From RGIG8745 sp964554265 (GTDB taxonomy: Bacteria; Bacteroidota; Bacteroidia; Bacteroidales; Bacteroidaceae): a stretch of DNA of 24,091 nucleotides. Under the pieces are notes generated by a model. It worked only from the letters and a program-made list of their open reading frames with translations, ran no database searches and was not told where the DNA came from. The stretch's first letter is position 1; each line of letters begins with the position of its first letter. The stretch spans positions 1-24,091 of the forward strand of contig CAZKOB010000042.1 in the NCBI GenBank assembly GCA_964554265.1. Direction: 5' to 3'. A program made the translations under genes and the position numbers. Positions 8,640 through 16,024 of this stretch are shown in pieces.

Positions 8640-8727
8640 TTCAAGGCCTGAAAACAGCCTCAGAATCGCACAAACGGAACTTCGGCAAAGTCCGGACGAT
8701 TTTATGCGATTCTGAGAGGCCTTGATT
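8640..8727. repeat. Nested hairpin at the end of repeat B
   Basis: TTCAAGGCCT pairs with AGGCCTTGA and, inside it, CTCAGAATCGCA pairs with TGCGATTCTGAG. The right copy at about 22921-23006 keeps both stems (AAGGCCT and AGAATCGCG/CGCGATTCT) while loop bases differ, which suggests the fold itself is kept. Confidence 0.7.
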
Positions 8728-8959
8728 TTAACATTTCAGATTGTCAGCAAAAGCCCGTAATTTATGACAAGGCAGACGGTGTTGTCGGTGGGGATGACCA
8801 AGCCGGTTTATGAGGATGCCGGCCTTGTTGTGGCGTGACAGCCGGACCGGTAAACAAGGTATATATCTGCACCCGACTTCGTCACTTAAAAAAAACAACA
8901 GAAATATAATTGTCAACCATAGATGAACAACCACAGGGGCTTTTGTTGTCGGAATCTGA

Positions 8960-9142
8960 GTCATTAATTATGATAGCAGTCAGCCTCAGAGAAAAGATGT
9001 TATAATCTCTGTATATCATCACAAATCAGGATGGCTTTCAACCCGAGTTAAAAACAATAATCAGAGAAGATTTATTGAACACGTTCAAAATTTAGGTAAG
9101 AAGTCATTTTGGGACGCTTACAGTATTCTCTATGACGGTTAA
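8960..9142 (+). pseudogene. Open stretch of 61 codons without a start codon
   Basis: After a TGA, the frame stays open for 60 residues to a TAA (9140-9142). The composition is protein-like (ends NLGKKSFWDAYSILYDG) but it has no ATG and no upstream signals. It may be the tail of a decayed gene on the edge of the repeats; I do not recognise the family. Confidence 0.25.
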
Positions 9143-9163
9143 CGATAATATACCAACTGTTTG

Positions 9164-9304
9164 CTACTTTTCATCCTTTGGGGGAATCAACCACTTGCGA
9201 TAAACGGCACGAAGTAGTCCGTATATACCGCCTACGCAACCCATGATAAGTGCTTTGGTTAAAATTCCGCTGTTCGTATATATCTCACCCAAAAGGGCTT
9301 TCAT
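9164..9304 (-). CDS. Small single-pass membrane protein (46 residues)
   Basis: A short gene in the same direction as the operon and 58 bases after the stop of the polytopic membrane protein, so it is probably the last gene of the operon. The product starts MKALLGEIYTNSG and has one hydrophobic span with a small-residue face (ILTKALIMGCVGGIYGLL), then a basic AVYRKW segment and a PPKDEK tail. That is a clean positive-inside membrane pattern. The family is not recognised. Size and position would suit an accessory or immunity peptide, but that is only a guess. A downstream stop of the same frame is at 9164-9166; a GTG three codons upstream is another possible start. Confidence 0.5.
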   Translation of the reverse strand: MKALLGEIYTNSGILTKALIMGCVGGIYGLLRAVYRKWLIPPKDEK

Positions 9305-9362
9305 CCCGAACACAAGACCTGATAGTTATAAGGCTTCAGCACAATGCCGCGATACCAGTTTC

Positions 9363-9971
9363 CTATTTCTTCTTGAATTTTCCTTCTCTTTTAGCTTCTT
9401 TAAAAGAAGCTTTTCCTTCCTTTAAAATCTCTTTTATATTTGACTCTTTTACTGTTTCTTTAGCTATATCCCGAAGATCCACACCAGAAAAATCCAGTTT
9501 CCCTGTTGCTTTCAAGACTTTCGTTAAAAGTTTTATATATAATAATCCAGATGAATAAACTGTAATATATCCCAAAAAACCATCAATTGCAAGTGACCCT
9601 AATGAACCTATTCCAGGAAAAAAACTCATAATGAAAGCTGCAAGAATAGCGAGTAGATAAGCTCCGGCTGATGCTATTATATTAGTAAGAATAGCAGATG
9701 CTAATGATTTCAAAACATTATCCTTGATTTTTATTCCTAAATCATGATTAATTTTTATGTACATGCCCCAAATAGCAACAACCCAAGCTCCGGTAGCAAC
9801 AACAGCTCCCGCCCCAGGTAACCATCCTGACCCTACACCAGCTATAGCCGCAGCAACTGCGCAACCTTTAATCGTATCAGCTACAGCTTCCAAATTCTCT
9901 TTTTTGATATAATTTTCCTCAGCTATCTCTAAAGCATGTAATGCGTGCCCTAATAAATGACCTATTGACAT
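9363..9971 (-). CDS. Polytopic membrane protein, resembles DUF697/YcjF-type hydrophobic domains
   Basis: I prefer the Met at 9969-9971 (MSIGHLLGHALHALEIAEEN, 202 residues). The same frame reaches a Met at 10031, but that extension enters the palindrome at 10033. After an amphipathic N-terminal helix come two hydrophobic stretches: one rich in Gly/Ala (CAVAAAIAGVGSGWLPGAGAV with a PGAG turn, then WVVAIWGMYIKI), and one at the middle (ILTNIIASAGAYLLAILAAF, FFPGIGSLGSLAIDGFLGY). The PGxG turns between hydrophobic helices and the LGIKIKDN linker recall DUF697-like domains; this is a resemblance, not a firm assignment. The C-terminus is a Lys/Glu-rich cytoplasmic tail. It could be the membrane-acting end of the operon. 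Confidence 0.7.
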   Translation of the reverse strand: MSIGHLLGHALHALEIAEENYIKKENLEAVADTIKGCAVAAAIAGVGSGWLPGAGAVVATGAWVVAIWGMYIKINHDLGIKIKDNVLKSLASAILTNIIASAGAYLLAILAAFIMSFFPGIGSLGSLAIDGFLGYITVYSSGLLYIKLLTKVLKATGKLDFSGVDLRDIAKETVKESNIKEILKEGKASFKEAKREGKFKKK

Positions 9972-10032
9972 ATTTATGATTTTATTAAAGTGATTAAATG
10001 AATTTATTACTTTATATTTTATCCGAAGCATC

Positions 10033-10095
10033 GTAATTATTCAGTACCCCACCGTGGCGCACCCCGGAAATAAACGGCGGGTACTGAATAGTTAC
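10033..10095. repeat. 63-base palindromic element (REP-like)
   Basis: The outer 17 bases of each side pair (GTAATTATTCAGTACCC with GGGTACTGAATAGTTAC, one G-T wobble) and the stem continues into CCGT/ACGG, leaving an 18-base GC-rich loop. It sits between two operon genes and is more GC-rich than its surroundings, as expected for a mobile REP/MITE-type insertion. Confidence 0.7.
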
Positions 10096-10103
10096 TTTTT
10101 GCT

Positions 10104-10523
10104 CTAAAAATTTGCTGCAAAATCCACATTCATGCCATCTGCATCAAACCTTATCTCATGTACTTCGATATGCTGCAAAACTTCATGCACCTTTTCAATT
10201 TTGTCAAGGTGAATTACCGCCTTTGAACTTTCCGACAATTCCACCAGTTCATTAGCCAGAGGCAGCATTCTAAACAAGCCGTTTACAATCATATTGACTC
10301 CGGTTCCTGCATCATAGGATAGCCATAATTCCTCTCCGATAAACCCATCCACTGTTATATTCACCTCTATCATCTTGCTTATCTTTCCCAGAAACGGCAC
10401 TTTGATAGCTACCATATAACCGACTTTCACGGCCTTATTGTCTACATATAAAATCTCTGGAGTCTTTCCTGTCTTCTCTCTTATTGTTTCCTTTATTTCG
10501 GAAAATGATACATTTAAAACCAT
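10104..10523 (-). CDS. Conserved-looking hypothetical protein, 139 residues
   Basis: Not recognised. The protein starts MVLNVSFSEIKETIREKTG and alternates short hydrophobic strands with charged turns (VKVGYMVAIKVPFLGKISKMIEVNITV, then LWLSYDAGTGVNMIVNGLF), suggesting a beta-rich fold with an amphipathic helix. It has no signal peptide or membrane span, and no Cys. The C-terminal half has a HLDKIEKVHEVLQHIEVHEIRFDADG segment and ends in a hydrophobic FAANF. The gap to the upstream metallopeptidase gene is 69 bases and includes a small AATATAC/GTATATT hairpin. Its place in the operon implies a shared role with the peptide module, but function cannot be inferred. Confidence 0.75.
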   Translation of the reverse strand: MVLNVSFSEIKETIREKTGKTPEILYVDNKAVKVGYMVAIKVPFLGKISKMIEVNITVDGFIGEELWLSYDAGTGVNMIVNGLFRMLPLANELVELSESSKAVIHLDKIEKVHEVLQHIEVHEIRFDADGMNVDFAANF

Positions 10524-10592
10524 AATGCTTTATTTATTGCTCCCTACTATTTTTTTTAATATGAATATACTCCATTGGTCATGAGGTATATT

Positions 10593-11327
10593 CTATTGTT
10601 TTTGTTCTACTATACCTTTTTCTTCAAGCCTTGACATGACATCTGCTGCAAAGTTCCTTGCATCAATCTCTACTGGTTGATAGTAATATAGCCGAAAATC
10701 CACATCGTGAATACTACCATCGTTATACGGTATAAGTATTTTCTGTGTACCGCTATGATAGTATTGGTACTCTGGATTGTGGAAATTTTCGCGCCACGTT
10801 TCAACTTCACTTCCTGATTCATGAATCATCTTTACATCAACATTGTAATGCTGATAGGCATGACGACCTTCGTGAACAATGGTATCAAGAACATCTCTGT
10901 GCTTATTTGGGGCATTGGAGCCAACGTATAAAGAGTTTAGAACAATCTTATGTTCGGAGTCACTTTGATAACCGAGATGTCTCGGTTCCATTTTTTGAAG
11001 TTCAACCTTCAATGCCGGACGATGTTCTATTGCTGCAATGTGTTGCTCCACACGGTTAAGCAGAGCCTCCCTTTCAGAGAGAGAAAGCTTGCTCCAATTT
11101 TCCAAGCGGAAGTCATCAACCGACTCCAAATAATCAGCGATTCCTTCAGCCATTTCAAAATCAGCCATCATCTCAGTAGTTTCAATACGAGAAGAAAGCG
11201 ATTCCAAAGATGCATCTTCAAGGTTTTCGGTAACATCAGAAGATGTATCAGCCAAAGGTTCAACAGAGTCGTTGATGTATTCCGACAATGGAATTTTTTC
11301 AATATTTTCTAAATTTTCCAAGCTCAT
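10593..11327 (-). CDS. Putative zinc metallopeptidase (HExxH) with acidic N-terminal extension
   Basis: The 244-residue product carries HEGRHAYQHY at residues 152-161, a zincin-type HExxH motif (H152, E153, H156), and PVEIDARNFA at 218-227, where E220 or D222 could supply the third zinc ligand. Residues 1-70 are acidic and low in complexity (Glu/Leu/Ser-rich), much like the leader of the adjacent Cys-rich peptide. The gene starts in a TAATG overlap with the stop of that peptide gene, so translation is coupled. The simplest reading is a protease that trims the modified peptide; alternatives are that it is itself a substrate recognised through its leader-like N-terminus, or a toxin-type peptidase. 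There is no signal peptide. The zincin call rests on motif reading only. Confidence 0.75.
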   Translation of the reverse strand: MSLENLENIEKIPLSEYINDSVEPLADTSSDVTENLEDASLESLSSRIETTEMMADFEMAEGIADYLESVDDFRLENWSKLSLSEREALLNRVEQHIAAIEHRPALKVELQKMEPRHLGYQSDSEHKIVLNSLYVGSNAPNKHRDVLDTIVHEGRHAYQHYNVDVKMIHESGSEVETWRENFHNPEYQYYHSGTQKILIPYNDGSIHDVDFRLYYYQPVEIDARNFAADVMSRLEEKGIVEQKQ

Positions 11328-11566
11328 TACTTATGATAGTTTGACCCACAATTGCCAGAACAGGTGCAACCTCCAAAACTATAGTTTGACCCACACCCAC
11401 CTGAACATGTACAGGTACTCATTTCTATAATCGGTTCATTCACACTCTCAGGGGTTTCTGTATGTTCCACCTTTTCTTCCAGTGGAGATATTTCCTCTGT
11501 GTTTTCTAAAGCATTTGCTTCAATTTGTTCTAACTTTTCATTAGACTCCAATGTCTGATTATTCAT
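11327..11566 (-). CDS. Cys-rich modified-peptide (RiPP) precursor, two core repeats
   Basis: A 79-residue peptide placed 2 bases after the radical SAM gene. Residues 1-49 form an acidic, Cys-free leader (many Glu, Asn and Thr; ends EPIIEM). Residues 50-79 are the core: two 15-residue-spaced copies of CTCSGxCGSNY, each with Cys spaced C-x-C-x3-C, giving six Cys in 26 residues, separated by SFGG. The repeat is also seen in DNA, where a 15-base identical block occurs at 11336-11350 and 11381-11395, exactly 45 bases apart, so the core arose by duplication. Family knowledge: peptides like this next to SPASM-domain enzymes usually receive thioether or C-C cross-links. Which one applies here, and the export route, cannot be read from sequence. 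Confidence 0.85.
   Translation of the reverse strand: MNNQTLESNEKLEQIEANALENTEEISPLEEKVEHTETPESVNEPIIEMSTCTCSGGCGSNYSFGGCTCSGNCGSNYHK
11336..11395 (-). repeat. 45-base in-gene direct repeat coding the peptide core
   Basis: The identical block ATAGTTTGACCCACA (plus strand) occurs at 11336-11350 and 11381-11395. Between them and beyond, the copies differ mostly by substitutions, so two 45-base units encode the two CTCSGxCGSNY copies. Confidence 0.85.
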
Positions 11567-11568
11567 GA

Positions 11569-12648
11569 TTATGCGATTTTAGATATTACTTGATTTATTG
11601 ATTGTAGGGCCTTTGTATCATTGTTTTGCTCTGCTTGTGCCAGTCGAAATTTGCAGTTCTCTACAAATAAGATCTTGAAAGCGTTACAATGAAATGGTGA
11701 GGGGCGGCTTATATCGTCTGTGCAGATGTAATTCATTCCATAACAATGGTTGCACGAGACGTTAAGAATGCACTTTGCACAAATTGGTGATTCAAATTGT
11801 GAATGGTCACTAAATGTATATTTGTGATTGCTCTTTACAGCTTTATCCATTGGCAATGAGACCGGTGAAAACAAATGGCAAGCATAGGTTTTACCTGTCC
11901 AATCTACACATATCATATCTTCTCCGCAGCTGCATGTTTTTACATTGTGCTTGCTTCGGCCTATAGATTCTATATTAACTCGTAGCATGGAGAAGGGAAT
12001 CAGCATGGGATTTTCCAAATAGTACAGAGCCAGTTTATTGAGTTCCTGTTTATAGGACACAAGAGACTGCTTTGACCAGTTAATGGTTGGTCCCATAGCC
12101 AAATCTGCTGAGATATATTTGAAACCTTTGTTATGCAAGTATTTCACCCCTTCTGCAAGATGAGAAATGGTTTCAGGCGAAATTGTCATCTTGACACTTT
12201 GTTCAGGCCAAGTTGATGCGAAATAAGAAAGATCAACTTTATCAAATGACGATGAACGATTCGTATTTTGCATATCAATATTGCCGTCAAAACTTAGACC
12301 AAGATGAATCTTGTCTTTGTTTTCCGTGAACCATGTCTTCATTTCGCAGGTGAGCAGTGTCCCGTTTGTAGGAGCAAACAAGGCCATAACTTTACTTGCA
12401 AAAGGTGAAGACCATAGCCATTCTGAAACTTCTTGTATCAAAGAAAATTCCAATAAAGGCTCTCCACCCATGAACTGAATCTCCACGGAATCATAGTCAT
12501 CATTAAGAGATGACATTTGTTCCTGAATAATCAGCTTTGCTTTTTTTGCAGTCATTCGGAAGTTGGATTCCTTGGGCTCATAACAATAAGAGCAACGAAG
12601 ATTACACTTATATGTTACCAACAGCATTATGGTCTTTTGCCTTCCCAT
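11569..12648 (-). CDS. Radical SAM/SPASM peptide-modifying enzyme
   Basis: A 359-residue radical SAM enzyme. The [4Fe-4S] cluster that cleaves S-adenosylmethionine is bound by C15, C19 and C22 (YKCNLRCSYCYEP), followed by the FMGGEPLL motif near residue 60. The C-terminal third is a SPASM domain with Cys spacing typical for auxiliary clusters: CSCGEDMICVDW, GKTYAC, then CAKCILNVSCNHC and a final FHCNAFK. Enzymes of this architecture install cross-links in ribosomal peptides or mature sulfatases; the Cys-rich peptide gene 2 bases downstream points to peptide modification. No separate leader-binding (RRE) domain is obvious at the N-terminus. It begins 6 bases after the MORN gene. It is clearly intact. 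Confidence 0.92.
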   Translation of the reverse strand: MGRQKTIMLLVTYKCNLRCSYCYEPKESNFRMTAKKAKLIIQEQMSSLNDDYDSVEIQFMGGEPLLEFSLIQEVSEWLWSSPFASKVMALFAPTNGTLLTCEMKTWFTENKDKIHLGLSFDGNIDMQNTNRSSSFDKVDLSYFASTWPEQSVKMTISPETISHLAEGVKYLHNKGFKYISADLAMGPTINWSKQSLVSYKQELNKLALYYLENPMLIPFSMLRVNIESIGRSKHNVKTCSCGEDMICVDWTGKTYACHLFSPVSLPMDKAVKSNHKYTFSDHSQFESPICAKCILNVSCNHCYGMNYICTDDISRPSPFHCNAFKILFVENCKFRLAQAEQNNDTKALQSINQVISKIA

Positions 12649-12654
12649 TTCACA

Positions 12655-13236
12655 TTACAATTGAACTCCGTCTTTAAACTCGGATATTTTGCCGTCTAAA
12701 GAGAACATCATCCCTTTGTAAGGTTTGTTGTCAACAAAGATGCCTTCAAACCAAATTCCATTAGGCCAGTATAATTTACCATAGCCGTGGTATTTCCCGT
12801 CTTTCAACTCACCATCGAATAGTTCTCCTGTCGATTTTCGAAAAACTCCGCGAAGCATTTTGTCGAATTTCCATAAGCCATGAAATATACTACCATCTGC
12901 AAACCAGCATATGCCATCTCCTGTACGATGGTCGTTTTGCCATGTACCTTGATAGATGTCGTGATTGGCAAATTCCATTCGTCCAGCTCCTTCTCTCACA
13001 CCATGATTGAATTGCCCTTTATATGTCTGGGTAAATTTGTCTTTCTTTTTATCCCAGAATTTGTAGATGCCTTGGCCGTGCATTTTTCCACAGTCCCAAT
13101 CACCATCGTAAAGGTCATAGTTAGCAAAATGCATTACGCCATAACCTTGACGAACACCTTTAACAATTTCGCCAGTATATTCTCCGTTTTTAAGAGAACA
13201 TGTACCGTAACCTGTGAATTTTCCTTCTTCTGTCAT
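12655..13236 (-). CDS. MORN-repeat protein
   Basis: A 193-residue protein built almost wholly from MORN repeats (YxGxwxxGxxhGxGxxxxxxG): for example YTGEIVKGVRQGYGVMHFANYD, YDGDWDCGKMHGQGIYKFWD, YKGQFNHGVREGAGRMEFANHD, YQGTWQNDHRTGDGICWFADG, and FEGIFVDNKPYKGMMFSLDG. About seven to eight units are visible. MORN repeats fold into an elongated beta-sheet used as scaffold or for lipid/protein contact. There is no signal peptide, so it is probably cytoplasmic or peripheral at the membrane. Between a HerA-type ATPase and the radical SAM enzyme it may act as a scaffold of the complex. Role is inferred from context only. Confidence 0.9.
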   Translation of the reverse strand: MTEEGKFTGYGTCSLKNGEYTGEIVKGVRQGYGVMHFANYDLYDGDWDCGKMHGQGIYKFWDKKKDKFTQTYKGQFNHGVREGAGRMEFANHDIYQGTWQNDHRTGDGICWFADGSIFHGLWKFDKMLRGVFRKSTGELFDGELKDGKYHGYGKLYWPNGIWFEGIFVDNKPYKGMMFSLDGKISEFKDGVQL

Positions 13237-13288
13237 ATTGGATTGTTTTGTTATATAAAGATATAATTATGAGAGATTCTATCATACG

Positions 13289-16021
13289 TTAGCCTTTCAT
13301 GTAGTTAATTTGTGCAAGATATATGTCAGAACTATCACCTGTCATAACATTTGCACTGTTAAAACCAGCCAATACAGCTTGTCCAACAGATAACTTTGCT
13401 ATAACTTTCTGCTGTTCAGGCGTAAGTCCAATACATTCTGCTATTTTTTGTGAATCATCAGATGCTACAAGCTTATGTATAATCTTGACATTGGTATTCT
13501 TTATTGCATCCTCTATCAAACGTGTAGGAACTTGGTCTACAACCATCATGCCTTGTCCGTATGCTCTAACTTCAGAGAGGAAGTTGCTGAACATCTGGGC
13601 TGATTTATACAGAGGAGATTCAGGATTATCACACCTTGCCATAACTCGGTGGGCTTCCTCCACAACGACGAGATGACGACATTCATTTGCGTTGAACGAA
13701 ATTTTTCCAGCCTCAGATTCTGCAATGCGATATTCATATAGGAACTGGAGTAAAAGAGACATGATGAAAGCGAGGTCTTGATCATCACCAGCATAAGACA
13801 GATTTACCACAACTGGACTGCCAAACAATTCATTCCATGTGTAATTGGCCAATTTTTGATTGTTCAGCATTTCACCCTTCCATCCATATTTAAGGCTCTT
13901 GAAGCGCGTGCGAAGAGCTGCAGAAATGTTTTGAGTATTCTCTTTGGCATAACCAATGTTACTCATAAGGTTGTCTATAAAACCTCTGTCAATCGTATCA
14001 AGAGTTGGGAACCCTTTCTTACCAAACATAGAGTCTTCTTTGTCAAGCAACGGAGTGGACTCGGTGTATAGATCATATAAGAGATGTTCCATTATAACAG
14101 GAAGAATATCCTGCATGGGAAATGCAGATGCAAATGTGGATTTCAAACGATCGATGTGAGAGAGAACACGCATTTCACTTTTGGGCAAGGAAATAACCTC
14201 AAAAGGATTTAGTTTGAGTTTAAGTGGTGTAAAACCTGCTTTTGCATATTTTTCGCACCCAGGAATGAAAATTTTGATTTTCTTGGCAGGATCTTTTATG
14301 GTTTCATTATACTTAATAGCCCAATCGACATATTCTGTTTTTGCAGGCTCAATGACAAAGAACGGTCGATTGGCAGACATAAAGCCGTCAAGAATACTTA
14401 ATACAGTATTTGTTTTCCCACTACCATTGACACCACAAACTAATGCATGACGTGAAAGGGTATCTAAAGGCAAGCTGATATGAATATCTGTAGAAGAACC
14501 GCTCCAAAGCAACTTGCCTATACGGATGTTTTCTCCCCCATTTCCTATTTTTTGTTCGGTCATACTGAATGATGGTGATGCATCAACGACATTTATTCCG
14601 GGGACGGAATGTAATGGAAAATTAACAAAATATGATAATTCCTTGGTCGTTAGTACAGTCTTTAATTCACTAAAATGCCGTCCCAATGGATGTTCGAAAC
14701 GCCCCTGCCTACCTTGGATGCTTATAACTGGAGAACTGAAGCATCCCAGAGTTTGAGGTGTATTGTCGCCAATTACATCTTCTACATGGTGTATTCGAAT
14801 AGGTTCGAAGGTTGACCCTTGTCCGCTAACAATAGACTTTAGTTGCATGGAAGCCCCTTGAATTTCATGACGGTTCTCTGCCATTAAATAGACACCTACT
14901 GACCAGCACCCTAAAGCCTTGCCTGTTTCTAAACGTTTGGAATGGGTAGTCAGCTGTTCGGTCACGGCTTCTATCTGTTTGTTTACAATGTTGCTGCTGA
15001 TAGACTGCCCTGCCGTTCTTGAAGTGCTATCTGTTCGTCCTTCGGTCGTTGTTTCCGAATGGGAAAATCCAGTAGTCTTTGATGGTGAAAATTCTGCTAA
15101 CAAGTTAGATCCTGCGATAGTATTCGCCCCATTCATGATGGCCAATGCTGTAGTTAAAACACCAGCCGGAGGAAATATTACCGATGCTAACATTAGTCCT
15201 GCACCTACCATTCCCCATTGACTTTTAATCTGCTTATTCTCACTTGAGCCATCACAAATAGCCTTCGATTTACTCAAGGCGACACTGACACTATTTGACG
15301 TATTCTCTGAGTAGCTAAATGAACTCAAAGACTCGGCCTGTCCACAGAAATCCCGTGTTAGATATAGCATGCCGTCTACATCGGCTTCTTCTATAGGATC
15401 TGCGATTACCATGTATGTAAAATTCTTTTTCTGCATACCGGCCATTAGAGTATCTATGGTGGCAGGGTAAATGGTCTTATATTGGCTTTCCATAGATGGA
15501 ATACCTGTAAGTGCATCAATACAGTCATATTTCTTACTGATACTATTGCGTACAGTGTCTACATTTCCCTTTATACGCTGACATTTTATGCCAGGCCAAA
15601 GACCTTTTATAAAATTCGTAAGACTGTCAACGAAAGTGCCATCTATTTCTGTTTTGTTATAAGACCTCACTCCAAGATAGATCTCGTAAACGCCATGTTC
15701 ACCATTCACGAGGAATATCAATTGTGTCTTGTTTGGCAAGTGACAAGCAGTAAGGATTTTCTGAATGGCAGTAAAACAACTCTCTGCACTATTGTCAACA
15801 GGCTTTCCAACCTGTGTTATCTTTATCCAAAACGGAGCATTAGGCAAATCTATCCTTTTTGATGCCAATTCCAATGAGAATGGAGAAGAACTAGATGATA
15901 TCCCATTTAGATACTTTCTTTCAGACGTAAAGGCTAATGATTGTGCTATTCCATTAGCAGCCAATACCTTGGCCATTGGTTCAAAAGCCCTTTTTTCTTG
16001 TATTGTCAATTCTTTTTCCAT
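13289..16021 (-). CDS. HerA/FtsK-like P-loop ATPase (DUF87-type), 910 residues
   Basis: The C-terminal half is a RecA-like ATPase of the HerA/VirB4/TraG group: Walker A GVNGSGKT at about 530-537, Walker B HLVVVEEAH at about 783-791, and the DQVPTRLIEDAIKNTNVKIIHKL segment near 829-851 typical of the hexameric family. The N-terminal 500 residues are not recognised. They include a hydrophobic, Gly/Ala-rich stretch at about 269-309 that could be a membrane hairpin, followed by a Ser/Thr-rich segment (310-345). Family members move DNA or protein through a ring; with a membrane segment and no nuclease (NurA) neighbour, a role in moving or unfolding a polypeptide is possible. The gene starts 3 bases after the Hsp70-like gene stop. 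Confidence 0.88.
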   Translation of the reverse strand: MEKELTIQEKRAFEPMAKVLAANGIAQSLAFTSERKYLNGISSSSSPFSLELASKRIDLPNAPFWIKITQVGKPVDNSAESCFTAIQKILTACHLPNKTQLIFLVNGEHGVYEIYLGVRSYNKTEIDGTFVDSLTNFIKGLWPGIKCQRIKGNVDTVRNSISKKYDCIDALTGIPSMESQYKTIYPATIDTLMAGMQKKNFTYMVIADPIEEADVDGMLYLTRDFCGQAESLSSFSYSENTSNSVSVALSKSKAICDGSSENKQIKSQWGMVGAGLMLASVIFPPAGVLTTALAIMNGANTIAGSNLLAEFSPSKTTGFSHSETTTEGRTDSTSRTAGQSISSNIVNKQIEAVTEQLTTHSKRLETGKALGCWSVGVYLMAENRHEIQGASMQLKSIVSGQGSTFEPIRIHHVEDVIGDNTPQTLGCFSSPVISIQGRQGRFEHPLGRHFSELKTVLTTKELSYFVNFPLHSVPGINVVDASPSFSMTEQKIGNGGENIRIGKLLWSGSSTDIHISLPLDTLSRHALVCGVNGSGKTNTVLSILDGFMSANRPFFVIEPAKTEYVDWAIKYNETIKDPAKKIKIFIPGCEKYAKAGFTPLKLKLNPFEVISLPKSEMRVLSHIDRLKSTFASAFPMQDILPVIMEHLLYDLYTESTPLLDKEDSMFGKKGFPTLDTIDRGFIDNLMSNIGYAKENTQNISAALRTRFKSLKYGWKGEMLNNQKLANYTWNELFGSPVVVNLSYAGDDQDLAFIMSLLLQFLYEYRIAESEAGKISFNANECRHLVVVEEAHRVMARCDNPESPLYKSAQMFSNFLSEVRAYGQGMMVVDQVPTRLIEDAIKNTNVKIIHKLVASDDSQKIAECIGLTPEQQKVIAKLSVGQAVLAGFNSANVMTGDSSDIYLAQINYMKG

Positions 16022-16024
16022 ATT

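Larger units (their letters stand above)
8095..8775. repeat. Repeat B, left copy (about 650-680 bases)
   Basis: Read against the reverse complement of about 22880-23535, this stretch aligns along its length with only small gaps; by eye roughly four in five bases agree. Conserved blocks include TTCTTCTTTCTTTTTGA at the outer edge, GATAATCAGCAAGTTATAAA, TTTTTTAAGAAATCAAAT, and a terminal hairpin whose arms are TCAAGGCCT/AGGCCTTGA. No intact reading frame spans it, so it is a dispersed non-coding repeat or a decayed element. Confidence 0.8.
7675..9163. other. Gene-poor repeat region, left flank of the accessory block
   Basis: About 1.5 kb with no convincing full gene. It holds a TCTTGAA/TTCAAGA hairpin (7787-7808), repeat segments A and B described separately, and a 61-codon open stretch near its end. 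Longer open frames here and across the regulator gene run antisense or through palindromes and look spurious. Confidence 0.7.
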
